Shown here in pieces: positions 54,978 to 63,367 of a DNA stretch of 64,000 nt. Made by a program: the position numbers and the translations under genes. A model generated the notes under the pieces. It was not told the origin of the DNA and searched no databases. It saw only the letters and a program-made list of their open reading frames with translations. Source of the stretch: Collimonas humicola (GTDB lineage Bacteria > Pseudomonadota > Gammaproteobacteria > Burkholderiales > Burkholderiaceae_D); NCBI RefSeq assembly GCF_018304945.1, contig NZ_JAGQEE010000007.1, positions 1 through 64,000 of the forward strand, in the 5' to 3' direction. The first letter of the stretch is position 1; every line of letters starts with the position of its first letter.

Positions 54978-56602
54978 TGGCTTTTGATTTCATCATCGTC
55001 GGCGCCGGCTCGGCCGGCTGCATCCTGGCCAACCGGCTGAGCGAATGCGGCAAGTACAGCGTGCTGCTGCTGGAAGCCGGCGGCAGGGACGATTCCTGGT
55101 GGCTGAAGATACCGGTCGGTTTCGCCCGCACTTACTACAATCCCGACTACAACTGGATGTACTACAGCGAGCCGGAAGCGCAGATGGCCGGGCGCCGGCT
55201 GTATGCGCCGCGCGGCAAGGTGGTGGGCGGCTCAGGCAACATCAACGCCATGATCTACGTGCGCGGCCAGGCCAGCGATTTCGACGACTGGGAAGCGGCG
55301 GGCAACCCGGGCTGGGGCTATCGGGATGTGCTGCCTTACTTCAAGAAGCTGGAAGCCCATCCGCTCGGCGACACCAGTTATCACAACAGCAAGGGCCTGA
55401 TCGGCGTTACCCAGATGAAGCACGGCGCCCATCCGATCTGCCAGGATTATCTGCAGGCGTGCAGGGAGCTCGGTTATCCGCTGAACGATGATTTCAACGG
55501 CGCCAGCTTCGAAGGCGCCGGCATCTACGAAGCGAATATCCGCAAGGGCAAGCGCGATTCCAGCAGCTACGCCTATCTGCATCCGGCGCTGAAGCGGCCC
55601 AACCTGACGCTGGAGTGCCATGCCCAGGCCGAGCAGATCCTGTTCGATCCGGACAAGCGCGCGGCCGGCGTTGCGGTCATGCAGAACGGCTTGCGCCGTG
55701 TGTTCAAGGCCAACAAGGAGGTGATCCTGGCCGCTGGCGCGGTGGACTCGCCCAAGCTGCTGCAGTTGTCGGGCGTGGCCGATGCAGAACTGCTGGCCGC
55801 GCACGGCATCCCGCTGGTGCAGCATCTGCCGGGAGTGGGTAAGAACCTGCAGGATCATCTGTGCGTGTCGTTCTATTTCAAGGCCAACAAGAAGACGCTC
55901 AACGACGAGCTGGGTTCGTTGCTGGGCCAGGCCAGGGCTGGCATCCAATACTTGTTCAGGCGCAGCGGCCCGCTGGCGATGAGCGTCAACCAGGCCGGCG
56001 GTTTCTTCAAGGGCAGCGCTGAGGAGCCGCATCCCAACCTGCAGCTGTACTTCAATCCGCTGTCTTACCAGATTCCCAAGAATCCGCTGGCAAAGCTGAA
56101 ACCGGATCCTTATTCCGGTTTCCTGCTGTTCTTCAATTCGTGCCGTCCCAGCAGCCGCGGCGCAATTGAAATCGCCAGCAAGGATGTCGTCGTGCCGGCC
56201 AGGATCATGCCGAACTACCTGAGCACGCAAAAGGATCAGGACGAAGCAATCCAGGGCGGCGCCCTGATACGCAAGCTGATCCAGGCGCCGGCTTTCAAGA
56301 AGATTATCGTGGAAGAGATGTCGCCTGCCGCGGCGGTGAGCGACGATGCCAGCATGCTGCAATTCTTCCGCGAGCAAGCGGGTTCGATCTACCACCTGTG
56401 CGGCTCTTGCGCGATGGGCCCGGACCAGCAAAAGTCGGTGGTCTCCAGCACGCTGAAAGTGCATGGCGTCAAAGGCCTGCGCGTGATCGACGCCTCGGTT
56501 TTCCCCAACATCACTTCGGGGAATATCCATGCGGCGGTGATGATGGTGGCGGAAAAGGGTGCAGAGCAGATATTGACCGATTATCGCCAGCGTGGAATGT
56601 AG
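54977..56602 (+). CDS. GMC-family FAD oxidoreductase
   Basis: 541 aa. FAD dinucleotide motif DFIIVGAGSAGCILANRLSE, GMC signature 1 around RGKVVGGSGNINAMIYVRGQ, signature 2 AAGAVDSPKLLQLSGV, and C-terminal HLCGSCAMG with NITSGNIHAAVMMVAEKGAE. Choline-dehydrogenase-like enzymes oxidise alcohols or polyols, passing electrons to a quinone or cytochrome. Substrate unknown. Confidence 0.87.
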   Translation: MAFDFIIVGAGSAGCILANRLSECGKYSVLLLEAGGRDDSWWLKIPVGFARTYYNPDYNWMYYSEPEAQMAGRRLYAPRGKVVGGSGNINAMIYVRGQASDFDDWEAAGNPGWGYRDVLPYFKKLEAHPLGDTSYHNSKGLIGVTQMKHGAHPICQDYLQACRELGYPLNDDFNGASFEGAGIYEANIRKGKRDSSSYAYLHPALKRPNLTLECHAQAEQILFDPDKRAAGVAVMQNGLRRVFKANKEVILAAGAVDSPKLLQLSGVADAELLAAHGIPLVQHLPGVGKNLQDHLCVSFYFKANKKTLNDELGSLLGQARAGIQYLFRRSGPLAMSVNQAGGFFKGSAEEPHPNLQLYFNPLSYQIPKNPLAKLKPDPYSGFLLFFNSCRPSSRGAIEIASKDVVVPARIMPNYLSTQKDQDEAIQGGALIRKLIQAPAFKKIIVEEMSPAAAVSDDASMLQFFREQAGSIYHLCGSCAMGPDQQKSVVSSTLKVHGVKGLRVIDASVFPNITSGNIHAAVMMVAEKGAEQILTDYRQRGM

Positions 56603-56662
56603 GCATTCCACTCTACCCCTAATTTTTCCGATCCTAATTTTTTATTGTTTGAAAGAAAAGCC

Positions 56663-57349
56663 ATGAAAAACATTTTTATTACCGGCGGCACCAGTGGCAT
56701 CGGCGCGGCCACGGCACGCCATGCGATTGCTGCCGGCCACAATGTATTCGTCACCGGCCGCAGCGAGCCGCGACTGCAGGCTTTCCTGGATTCCTTTCAA
56801 GGCGAACAGCGTTCTCGCATTTTCGGCGAGGTGGTCGATGCCGGTTCCTGGGAGCAGACCGAGTCTGCGGTGCAGGCATGCCTGCAGCGTTGGGGCAGGC
56901 TGGATGTGGCTTTCGCCAATGCCGGATTTTCCGCACGTGGCGATCTGGCCAGCGGCGATCCGGAGAAATGGCGCGAGATGCTGATGACGAATGTGCTGGG
57001 CGCAGCGCTGCTGATAAAGGCCACCTTGCCGGCGCTTACCACGGCACGCGGCTATTTCCTGTTCACCGGCAGCACCGCCGGCCGCAAGGTTTATCCGGGC
57101 AATCTCTATACCGCAACCAAATGGGCTGTCACCGGCCTGGCGGAAAGCCTGCGCCAGCAAGTGGTGGGAAGCGGGGTGCGTGTCTCCGTCATTTCCCCGG
57201 GTCATGTAGATACCCCGCTGTGGGCCGAGCGTCCAGACGCCATGATGGAAGCAGATGACGTCGCGCGCGCGGTGATGTGGATACTGGACCAGCCCGATCA
57301 CATCGATGTCAGCGAAATGATTATCCGCGCGCTCGGGCAGGAGTTTTAG
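56663..57349 (+). CDS. Short-chain dehydrogenase/reductase
   Basis: 228 aa from the ATG at 56663. Rossmann motif ITGGTSGIGAATARHA, NAG-type segment FANAGFSARG, and the catalytic Tyr-x3-Lys in LYTATKWAVTG (Ser in FTGSTAG). NAD(P)-linked oxidation or reduction. Last gene of the cluster; palindromic repeats follow. Confidence 0.87.
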   Translation: MKNIFITGGTSGIGAATARHAIAAGHNVFVTGRSEPRLQAFLDSFQGEQRSRIFGEVVDAGSWEQTESAVQACLQRWGRLDVAFANAGFSARGDLASGDPEKWREMLMTNVLGAALLIKATLPALTTARGYFLFTGSTAGRKVYPGNLYTATKWAVTGLAESLRQQVVGSGVRVSVISPGHVDTPLWAERPDAMMEADDVARAVMWILDQPDHIDVSEMIIRALGQEF

Positions 57350-57380
57350 CCAGAGGCCCGATCCAGGTTTTAATACTTAA

Positions 57381-57396
57381 TTGGGGTCAGAGTCGA
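57381..57396 (+). repeat. Half copy of the palindromic repeat
   Basis: TTGGGGTCAGAGTCGA matches the left arm of the family, but no matching right arm follows before the complete copy at 57437. Confidence 0.8.
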
Positions 57397-57436
57397 TTTA
57401 TTTTGGCGACTGCCTGTATTTGTACTGCTTGGGACG

Positions 57437-57496
57437 TCAAATGGGGTCAGAGTAATTTTCGCAAAAAGCCGCGAAAAAAACTCTGACCCCATTTGA
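57437..57496. repeat. Palindromic intergenic repeat, copy 3
   Basis: 17-bp arms TCAAATGGGGTCAGAGT (57437-57453) / ACTCTGACCCCATTTGA (57480-57496), inner stem TTTTCGC (57456-57462) / GCGAAAA (57471-57477). It lies between the convergent SDR and lysS genes and could act as a transcription terminator for both. Confidence 0.9.
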
Positions 57497-57541
57497 CTGC
57501 GTCTGCGCTGGTTTTTGGAAAAACCAGCGCTTCCGGATATA

Positions 57542-59068
57542 TCAGTCCTCGCGGCGCAGGTGCGGGAACAGGATGACGTCGCGGATGTTCGGCGAGTCGG
57601 TGATCAGCATCATCAGGCGGTCGATGCCGATGCCGCAGCCGCCGGTCGGAGGCATGCCGTATTCCAGCGCGCGGATGTAGTCTGCGTCGTAGTACATGGC
57701 TTCTTCGTCGCCGGCGTCCTTGGCGGCGACCTGGGCCTGGAAGCGCGCGGCCTGGTCTTCGGCATCGTTCAGCTCGGAGAAGCCGTTGGCGATTTCGCGG
57801 CCGGTGATGAACAGTTCGAAGCGTTCGGTGATGCCGGGCACGGTGTCGGAAGCGCGCGCCAGCGGCGATACTTCCACCGGATAGTCGACGATGTAGGTCG
57901 GATCCCACAGCTGCGCTTCGGCGGTTTCCTCAAACAGCGCCAACTGCAGCGCGCCGAGGCCGGAGTGCGCATGCGGCTTGACGCCGAATTTCTTCAGCTC
58001 GGCCTTGATGAATTCCGCATCCTGCAATTGCGCGTCCTGGTATTGCGGCGCGTACTTGTTGATGGCGCCGACGATGGTCAGGCGCTGGAACGGCTTGCTC
58101 AGGTCCAGTTCGCGGCCCTGGTAGGTCAGGGTGGCGGTGCCGTGGGCATCGACCGCCGCCTGGCGGATCACCTGTTCGGTGAAGGTCATCAGCCATTGGT
58201 AATCGACGTAGGCTGCGTAGAACTCCATCATCGTGAATTCCGGATTGTGGCGCGGCGATACGCCTTCGTTACGGAAGTTGCGATTGACTTCAAACACGCG
58301 CTCAAAGCCGCCGACCACCAGCCGCTTCAGGTACAGCTCAGGGGCGATACGCATGAACATCTGCATGTCCAGCGCATTGTGGTGCGTGATGAACGGCTTG
58401 GCCGCGGCGCCTCCGGGGATGGCGTGCAGCATCGGCGTCTCGACTTCCATGAAGTCGTTCTTTTCCATGAAGCGGCGGATCGACGACATGGCGGCAGTGC
58501 GCGCCTTGAAGGTGCGGCGCGTTTCTTCGTTCATGATCAGGTCGACGTAGCGCTGGCGGTACTTGGTTTCCTGGTCGGCCAGGCCGTGGAACTTGTCCGG
58601 CAGCGGACGCAGCGACTTGGTCAGCAGGCGCAGCGTGGTCACCTTGACCGACAGTTCGCCGGTCTTGGTCTTGAACAGCGTGCCTTCGGCGCCGAGGATG
58701 TCGCCGAGGTCGTAGTGCTTGAAGCTGTCGTAGTTGTCTTCACCGATGTTTTCCTTGGTGATGAACAGCTGGATGCGGCCGTCGGCCTTGCTGCCCGAGG
58801 CGTCCTGCAAGGTCGCGAAGGAAGCCTTGCCCATCACGCGCTTGAGCATCATGCGGCCCGCTACCACCACCTTGACGGCGGCGGCGTCCAGCGTTTCGCC
58901 GTCCTGGCCGGCATACTCCGCCTGCACCGCGTCCGCCTTGTGCGTCGGGCGGAAATCGTTAGGGAAGGCCACGCCCTGGCTGCGCAAGGCGCCGAGCTTG
59001 TTGCGGCGTTCCGCGATGATCTTGTTTTCGTCTTGCGGGACAGGTTGCTGCTGATTGTCTGTCGTCAT
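57542..59068 (-). CDS. lysS: Lysyl-tRNA synthetase, class II
   Basis: 508 aa. N-terminal OB-fold anticodon domain, then class II motifs: motif 2 [20 protein letters not shown] and motif 3 [18 protein letters not shown]. Charges tRNA-Lys. It follows prfB on the minus strand by about 100 bases, a common prfB-lysS order. Confidence 0.97.
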   Translation of the reverse strand: MTTDNQQQPVPQDENKIIAERRNKLGALRSQGVAFPNDFRPTHKADAVQAEYAGQDGETLDAAAVKVVVAGRMMLKRVMGKASFATLQDASGSKADGRIQLFITKENIGEDNYDSFKHYDLGDILGAEGTLFKTKTGELSVKVTTLRLLTKSLRPLPDKFHGLADQETKYRQRYVDLIMNEETRRTFKARTAAMSSIRRFMEKNDFMEVETPMLHAIPGGAAAKPFITHHNALDMQMFMRIAPELYLKRLVVGGFERVFEVNRNFRNEGVSPRHNPEFTMMEFYAAYVDYQWLMTFTEQVIRQAAVDAHGTATLTYQGRELDLSKPFQRLTIVGAINKYAPQYQDAQLQDAEFIKAELKKFGVKPHAHSGLGALQLALFEETAEAQLWDPTYIVDYPVEVSPLARASDTVPGITERFELFITGREIANGFSELNDAEDQAARFQAQVAAKDAGDEEAMYYDADYIRALEYGMPPTGGCGIGIDRLMMLITDSPNIRDVILFPHLRRED

Positions 59069-59169
59069 GTCAGTGTCTTTTTAAATGATGCGGTGAAACG
59101 TCTGTGGTGCGGCGGGGAAGACCGCGCCACGGCGATGGTCCGTGGCGCGTGGTGCTGCCGAGTCTGCAA

Positions 59170-60274
59170 TTACACGCCTTGCTTGAGCGAGGCTGCGATG
59201 AAGTCGTCAAGGTCGCCGTCGAGGATGGCCTTGGTGTTGCCGCTTTCGAAGTTGGTGCGCAAATCCTTGATGCGCGACTGGTCCAGCACGTAGGAGCGGA
59301 TCTGATGGCCCCAGCCGACGTCGGTCTTGGAGTCTTCCAGTTTCTGCTGCTCGCTCATGCGCTTGCGCAGTTCCAGCTCATACAGCTTGGCTTTCAGCAT
59401 GTCCCACGCTTCGGCGCGGTTGCGGTGCTGGCTGCGGTCGTTCTGGCATTGCACCACAATCCCGGACGGCATGTGCGTCAGGCGCACCGCCGAGTCGGTC
59501 TTGTTGATGTGCTGGCCGCCGGCGCCGGAGGCGCGGTAAGTATCGACGCGCACATCGGCGGGATTGACGTCGATATCGATCGAATCATCCACTTCCGGAT
59601 ACACGAACAAGCTGGAGAACGAGGTGTGGCGGCCGTTGGCGGAATCGAATGGCGATTTGCGCACCAGGCGGTGGACGCCGGTTTCGGTGCGCAGGAAGCC
59701 ATAGGCGTAGTCGCCTTCGACTTTCAGGGTCGCGGTCTTGATGCCGGCGACTTCTCCGTCGGACTGTTCCAGGATCTCGACCTTGAAACCCTTGCGCTCG
59801 CAATAGCGCAGATACTGGCGCAGCAGCATCGAAGCCCAGTCCTGCGCCTCGGTGCCGCCGGCGCCGGCCTGGATATCGATGAAGCAGTTGTTCGGGTCCA
59901 TCGGATTGCTGAACATGCGGCGGAATTCCATGCCTTCCACCAGCTTGCGCAATTCCTCGGTATCGGCTTCCACCGCTTCTACCGTTTCTTCATCCTGTTC
60001 TTCGCGGGCCATCAGGAACAGATCGGTCGTGTCGCGCAGATCGGCTTCGATCTTGGTCAGCGTCAGCACGATGGCTTCCAGCGATTTCTTTTCTTTACCC
60101 AGGTCCTGGGCGCGCTTCTGGTCGTTCCAGACTTCCGGATCTTCCAGCTCGCCATTGACCTGGTCGAGTTTCTCTAACTTCGTATCGAAGTCAAAGATAC
60201 CTCCGAAGTTCGGCTTCGCGACTGGTCAGGTCGGCAAGCAGGTTTTGCAGGGAATTTAAGCGTTCGGCTTCCAT
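59170..60274 (-). CDS. prfB: Peptide chain release factor 2 with programmed +1 frameshift
   Basis: The first frame from the ATG at 60274 encodes 24 residues, then meets TGA at 60191-60193 in CTTTGAC. A Shine-Dalgarno-like GGAGG (complement 60200-60204) is placed as in E. coli. Shifting +1 joins the body, which ends at 59170; total 367 aa. Function: UGA/UAA stop-codon release; SPF and GAGGQHINK motifs are present. The frameshift lets RF2 level control its own synthesis. Confidence 0.97.
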
Positions 60275-60477
60275 TTTTGGCTCTTTTGCAATCAAACCCT
60301 AAATTATACGCCAGCAGCATGCCGGATGGCGCGGGTGTTTCCCGATTGACACGGATTCTGCAATGTTTTGTCTCAAATCGGAAGCAATGTGAACCATTGC
60401 GAGATGGCAGCTATCGAAGCGGCAAGCTCATTACAATGGAATACGCTTGATAACTCTTCAGCCTGGCCCTGCCGCCC
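60275..60477. other. Divergent intergenic region, prfB / lipoprotein gene
   Basis: 203 bases. On the minus strand a TATAAT (complement 60303-60308) lies 29 bases before the prfB start, a likely -10 box without a clear -35. No gene seen. Confidence 0.5.
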
Positions 60478-61227
60478 ATGCTTCTTAAACTACGATGTGA
60501 TGCCGTTTTATCATCGCTGGCGCTGCCGTTGTGCTTGATGATGGGCGGTTGCAGCATGCTGGCGCCGACGCCGGCGCCGCATGGCGAAGTGCAGGGCGCC
60601 TCCACCAGCGGGGCGGAACTGGCGCAGTCCGACGTCAACCGCATCGCCACGCTGGGCATGCGCGACAACCTGGACAGCCTGTATCGCTTGCTGGATAAGT
60701 TGTACCGGCGCAATCCGGCCGAATGGAAAAAGACCGCAAGCAGCCGCGAACTGGCCATCAAGCGGGTGCGCGATGCGATCGAAGCGCGCCAGCCATGGCC
60801 CGAGCTGCAGGGCAAGCATGACATCCAGGCGCTGTCGCTGGCGCTGACGCCCGATTTCAGCGGCGACCGCGCGGCGGCCTTCATCTATGGCGCGGCCGAC
60901 ATGATCATCGTCGCCCACGGTGGCAAGACCAGCTTCTACCTGATCGACGGCTTCGACGCCCAATACCTGTACAACGCCGCGCGCAATATGGAAATTGCCG
61001 CATGGATACTCAGCAACCGCAAGAACACGGCAGGCCAGCCCTTGCTGTTATCCAACGACATGAGCGAGAGCGAGCACAACATCAGTTTTGAAAGAGAGTT
61101 CGGCAAGATCATCGCCCGTATCGACCTGCTGGCCGAGATGACCACCGAGAAGTACCGCCGCGCCGGCATCAGCTACCTGCAGAACCTGGTCGGCGGAACT
61201 TTCCTGCAATTCCTGCCGGTGCGCTAA
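60478..61227 (+). CDS. Lipoprotein of unknown function
   Basis: 249 aa. Signal ends in lipobox MGGC (Cys25). Mature region is helical, with IYGAADMIIVAHGGKTSFYL and a C-terminal half rich in charged residues (ERE, EMTTEKYRRAG). No known domain recognised. Located alone between prfB and an HTH gene. Confidence 0.75.
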   Translation: MLLKLRCDAVLSSLALPLCLMMGGCSMLAPTPAPHGEVQGASTSGAELAQSDVNRIATLGMRDNLDSLYRLLDKLYRRNPAEWKKTASSRELAIKRVRDAIEARQPWPELQGKHDIQALSLALTPDFSGDRAAAFIYGAADMIIVAHGGKTSFYLIDGFDAQYLYNAARNMEIAAWILSNRKNTAGQPLLLSNDMSESEHNISFEREFGKIIARIDLLAEMTTEKYRRAGISYLQNLVGGTFLQFLPVR

Positions 61228-61240
61228 GGCAGGGATAGCT

Positions 61241-61522
61241 TCAGGCTGGCGCCAGTTCCACGTGCACGCGCAGGCCGAGCGCCGTCGCGATATTGACCAG
61301 GGCATCGAGGGAAAAGTGCGCCACGCGGCCGCACAGCAGATCGTCCATGCGAGGCTGGCTGATGCGGCAATGGCGGGCTGCGTCGCTTTCCGTCCATCCG
61401 CTCTGCCGCACGATTTCGCTGATTTTCTCCAGCAGTTCAGAACGTGTATGCAGGTTGGCGGCTTGTTCAGCCGCATTGGCAATCGGGTCCCACACATTGG
61501 GGTAGCTGTCGGATTTGCGCAT
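61241..61522 (-). CDS. HTH antitoxin-like regulator without a visible toxin
   Basis: 93 aa from the start at 61522 (GGAGG directly upstream). XRE-like HTH at about 40-75 (SGWTESDAARHCRISQPRMD) with DDLLCGRVAHFSLDALVNIA, the pattern of HigA-type antitoxins of the HTH_37 group. The usual upstream toxin gene is missing, since 61523-61678 has no frame, so it is an orphan. Confidence 0.75.
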   Translation of the reverse strand: MRKSDSYPNVWDPIANAAEQAANLHTRSELLEKISEIVRQSGWTESDAARHCRISQPRMDDLLCGRVAHFSLDALVNIATALGLRVHVELAPA

Positions 61523-61678
61523 TTCCCACCTCCTCTGAATATTTAGAGTCGTTATGTCCGGTTTTGTCCGCATTATGTCTACGCAGGGCATTTTTAGATA
61601 TTGGCAGCAGACTTAACATGATCTCCAGCGATGACAGTCCGGTCCCCGGGCAGCGCGTATATCGGATGAGGTCAAGAG

Positions 61679-62281
61679 ATGCTGAGCGTGGGAATACTGG
61701 TATTTGACGATGTGGAGATCCTGGATTTTTCCGGACCCTATGAAGTGTTTTCAACTGCCGCGCGGGTCCATGGCCGGAGCAATGGCAACGGCGCCGCGGC
61801 GAATCTGTTCAAGTGCTTCCTGGTCGCGCCCGCCATGCGGCCGGTGCGTGCAAGAGGAGGAATGAAAGTGTTGCCGGATTGCGTGCTGACGCCGTCTTCC
61901 GATCTCGACGTGCTGCTGGTGCCGGGTGGCGACGTGGCGGCTATCCTCAACAATGACGCGGTAATCGCGTGGATTGCCGCCCAGTCTGACAGCACGGCGA
62001 TCATGGCTTCGGTCTGTACCGGCGCCTTCCTGCTGGCCAAGGCCGGCCTCCTGAACGGGCTGGATGTGACGACGCATTGGGAAGACCTGGAGCAATTGCA
62101 AGAGGGTTTTCCGAGCCTGAACGTGAAGAGCGGCGCAGCCTGGATAGATTGCGGTAAAGTAGTGACCTCCGGCGGCATATCGGCGGGCATCGACATGAGC
62201 TTGCACCTGGTCGAGCGCTTGGCTGGACGTCCGCTGGCCGACGCCACCGCCAGACAGATGGAGTACCGATGGCTGCAATAG
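61679..62281 (+). CDS. DJ-1/PfpI-family protein
   Basis: 200 aa. VGILVFDDVEILDFSGPYEV is the N-terminal signature, VLLVPGG follows, and the nucleophile elbow Cys is in ASVCTGAFLLAKAGLL. Glutamine-amidotransferase-like fold; members include isonitrile hydratases and glyoxalases. Ends 13 bases inside the GlxA-like gene, so they are translated together. Confidence 0.85.
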   Translation: MLSVGILVFDDVEILDFSGPYEVFSTAARVHGRSNGNGAAANLFKCFLVAPAMRPVRARGGMKVLPDCVLTPSSDLDVLLVPGGDVAAILNNDAVIAWIAAQSDSTAIMASVCTGAFLLAKAGLLNGLDVTTHWEDLEQLQEGFPSLNVKSGAAWIDCGKVVTSGGISAGIDMSLHLVERLAGRPLADATARQMEYRWLQ

Positions 62282-63276
62282 CTGACAATTCGCGCCGGGC
62301 CGGGACCACGATCCCGGTCTATTTCCTCCTGCGCGACGCCACCATGACGCTTGACCTGATGGGTCCGGCGGAGGTGCTGCGCTACGCCAACCGGATCGCC
62401 GAGCGCGAAGGCCGCGCCGATTTTTTCGACCTGCGTTATGTCAGCGCGGCCGAGCGCATCAGCACCTCGCTCGGGCTCGGCCTGACCGGATTCGGTCCTT
62501 TGCCGGACAGCCTGCCGCACAACGCCATGGTGGTGCTGCACGGCTGCGTCGGCAGCGACGACGATTTCAGCAGCGCCAACGACCAGCGCGCCGTCGCCTG
62601 GCTGCGCGCCCAATGGCGGGATAGCCATCGCCTGCTGTGCAGCTGCACCGGCGCCTTGCTGGCCGGCTACGCAGGTTTGCTGGACGGCCGCCAGTGCACC
62701 ACGCATCACAGCCATTGCGACGACTTGCGCCGCATCGCGCCGCGCGCCCATGTACTGGAAAACCGCATCTTCGTTGAAGACCGCAATATCTACACCAGCG
62801 CCGGCGTCACCACCGGCATCGACCTGACGCTGCACGTGGTTGCGCAAATCGCCGGCCATGCCCGCAGCGCTTCGATTGCGCGCTCGCTGGTGATCTACAT
62901 GCGCCGCGCCGGCAGCGATCCGCAGCTGTCGCCATGGCAGGCTTGCCGCAATCACTTGCACCCCGCGGTGCACCGGGTGCAGGACGCCGTCATCGGCGAC
63001 CCCGCCCGCGACTGGGACCTGCAGCAGCTGGCCGACATCGCCTGCACCAGCGAACGCCACCTCACCAGGCTGTTCCGCGAACATACCGGCTGCAGCCTGG
63101 TCGACTACATCCAGCGCATCCGCGTCGCCCTGGTGCGCGAACTGCTGACGCAATCCAAGCTCGACATGGAGCAGGTAGCGCAGCAGGCCGGCTTCAATTC
63201 AACCCGCCAGCTAAGACGCGTATGGAGCAAATTCGAAAATTTCCCACCCAGCCAGCAACGCCAGCTCAGTAGTTAA
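62269..63276 (+). CDS. GlxA-type AraC regulator with DJ-1-like domain
   Basis: 335 aa. N-terminal DJ-1/PfpI-like domain (about 13-190; the elbow is LCSCTGALLAGY), C-terminal AraC HTH pair (about 225-330: LQQLADIACTSERHLTRLFR, VAQQAGFNSTRQLRRVWSKF). Probably senses a small molecule and controls the overlapping DJ-1 gene. Its TAA stop (63274-63276) is part of a palindromic repeat. Confidence 0.87.
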   Translation: MAAIADNSRRAGTTIPVYFLLRDATMTLDLMGPAEVLRYANRIAEREGRADFFDLRYVSAAERISTSLGLGLTGFGPLPDSLPHNAMVVLHGCVGSDDDFSSANDQRAVAWLRAQWRDSHRLLCSCTGALLAGYAGLLDGRQCTTHHSHCDDLRRIAPRAHVLENRIFVEDRNIYTSAGVTTGIDLTLHVVAQIAGHARSASIARSLVIYMRRAGSDPQLSPWQACRNHLHPAVHRVQDAVIGDPARDWDLQQLADIACTSERHLTRLFREHTGCSLVDYIQRIRVALVRELLTQSKLDMEQVAQQAGFNSTRQLRRVWSKFENFPPSQQRQLSS

Positions 63277-63331
63277 ATGGGGTCAGAGTCGAATTTTTTG
63301 AAGAACAAAAATTCGACTCTGACCCCATTTA
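63274..63331. repeat. Palindromic intergenic repeat, copy 4
   Basis: Arms TAAATGGGGTCAGAGTCGAA and TTCGACTCTGACCCCATTTA, perfect, with a T-rich/A-rich inner stem. It lies between the convergent GlxA-like and recJ genes. The right flank AGCGGACTACGGAGTACA matches, inverted, the left flank of copy 2. Confidence 0.92.
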
Positions 63332-63367
63332 GCGGACTACGGAGTACAAATATTTGCATCCGCCAAC

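Noticed and set aside
49364-57349. The Fae cluster as a methylotrophy island
   Set aside because: No methanol dehydrogenase, tetrahydromethanopterin or serine-cycle genes are present, and the AldA-like and dehydratase genes point to sugar-acid catabolism.
60191-60196. prfB stop codon as a disabling mutation
   Set aside because: It is the conserved programmed frameshift site (CTTTGAC with upstream GGAGG), not damage.
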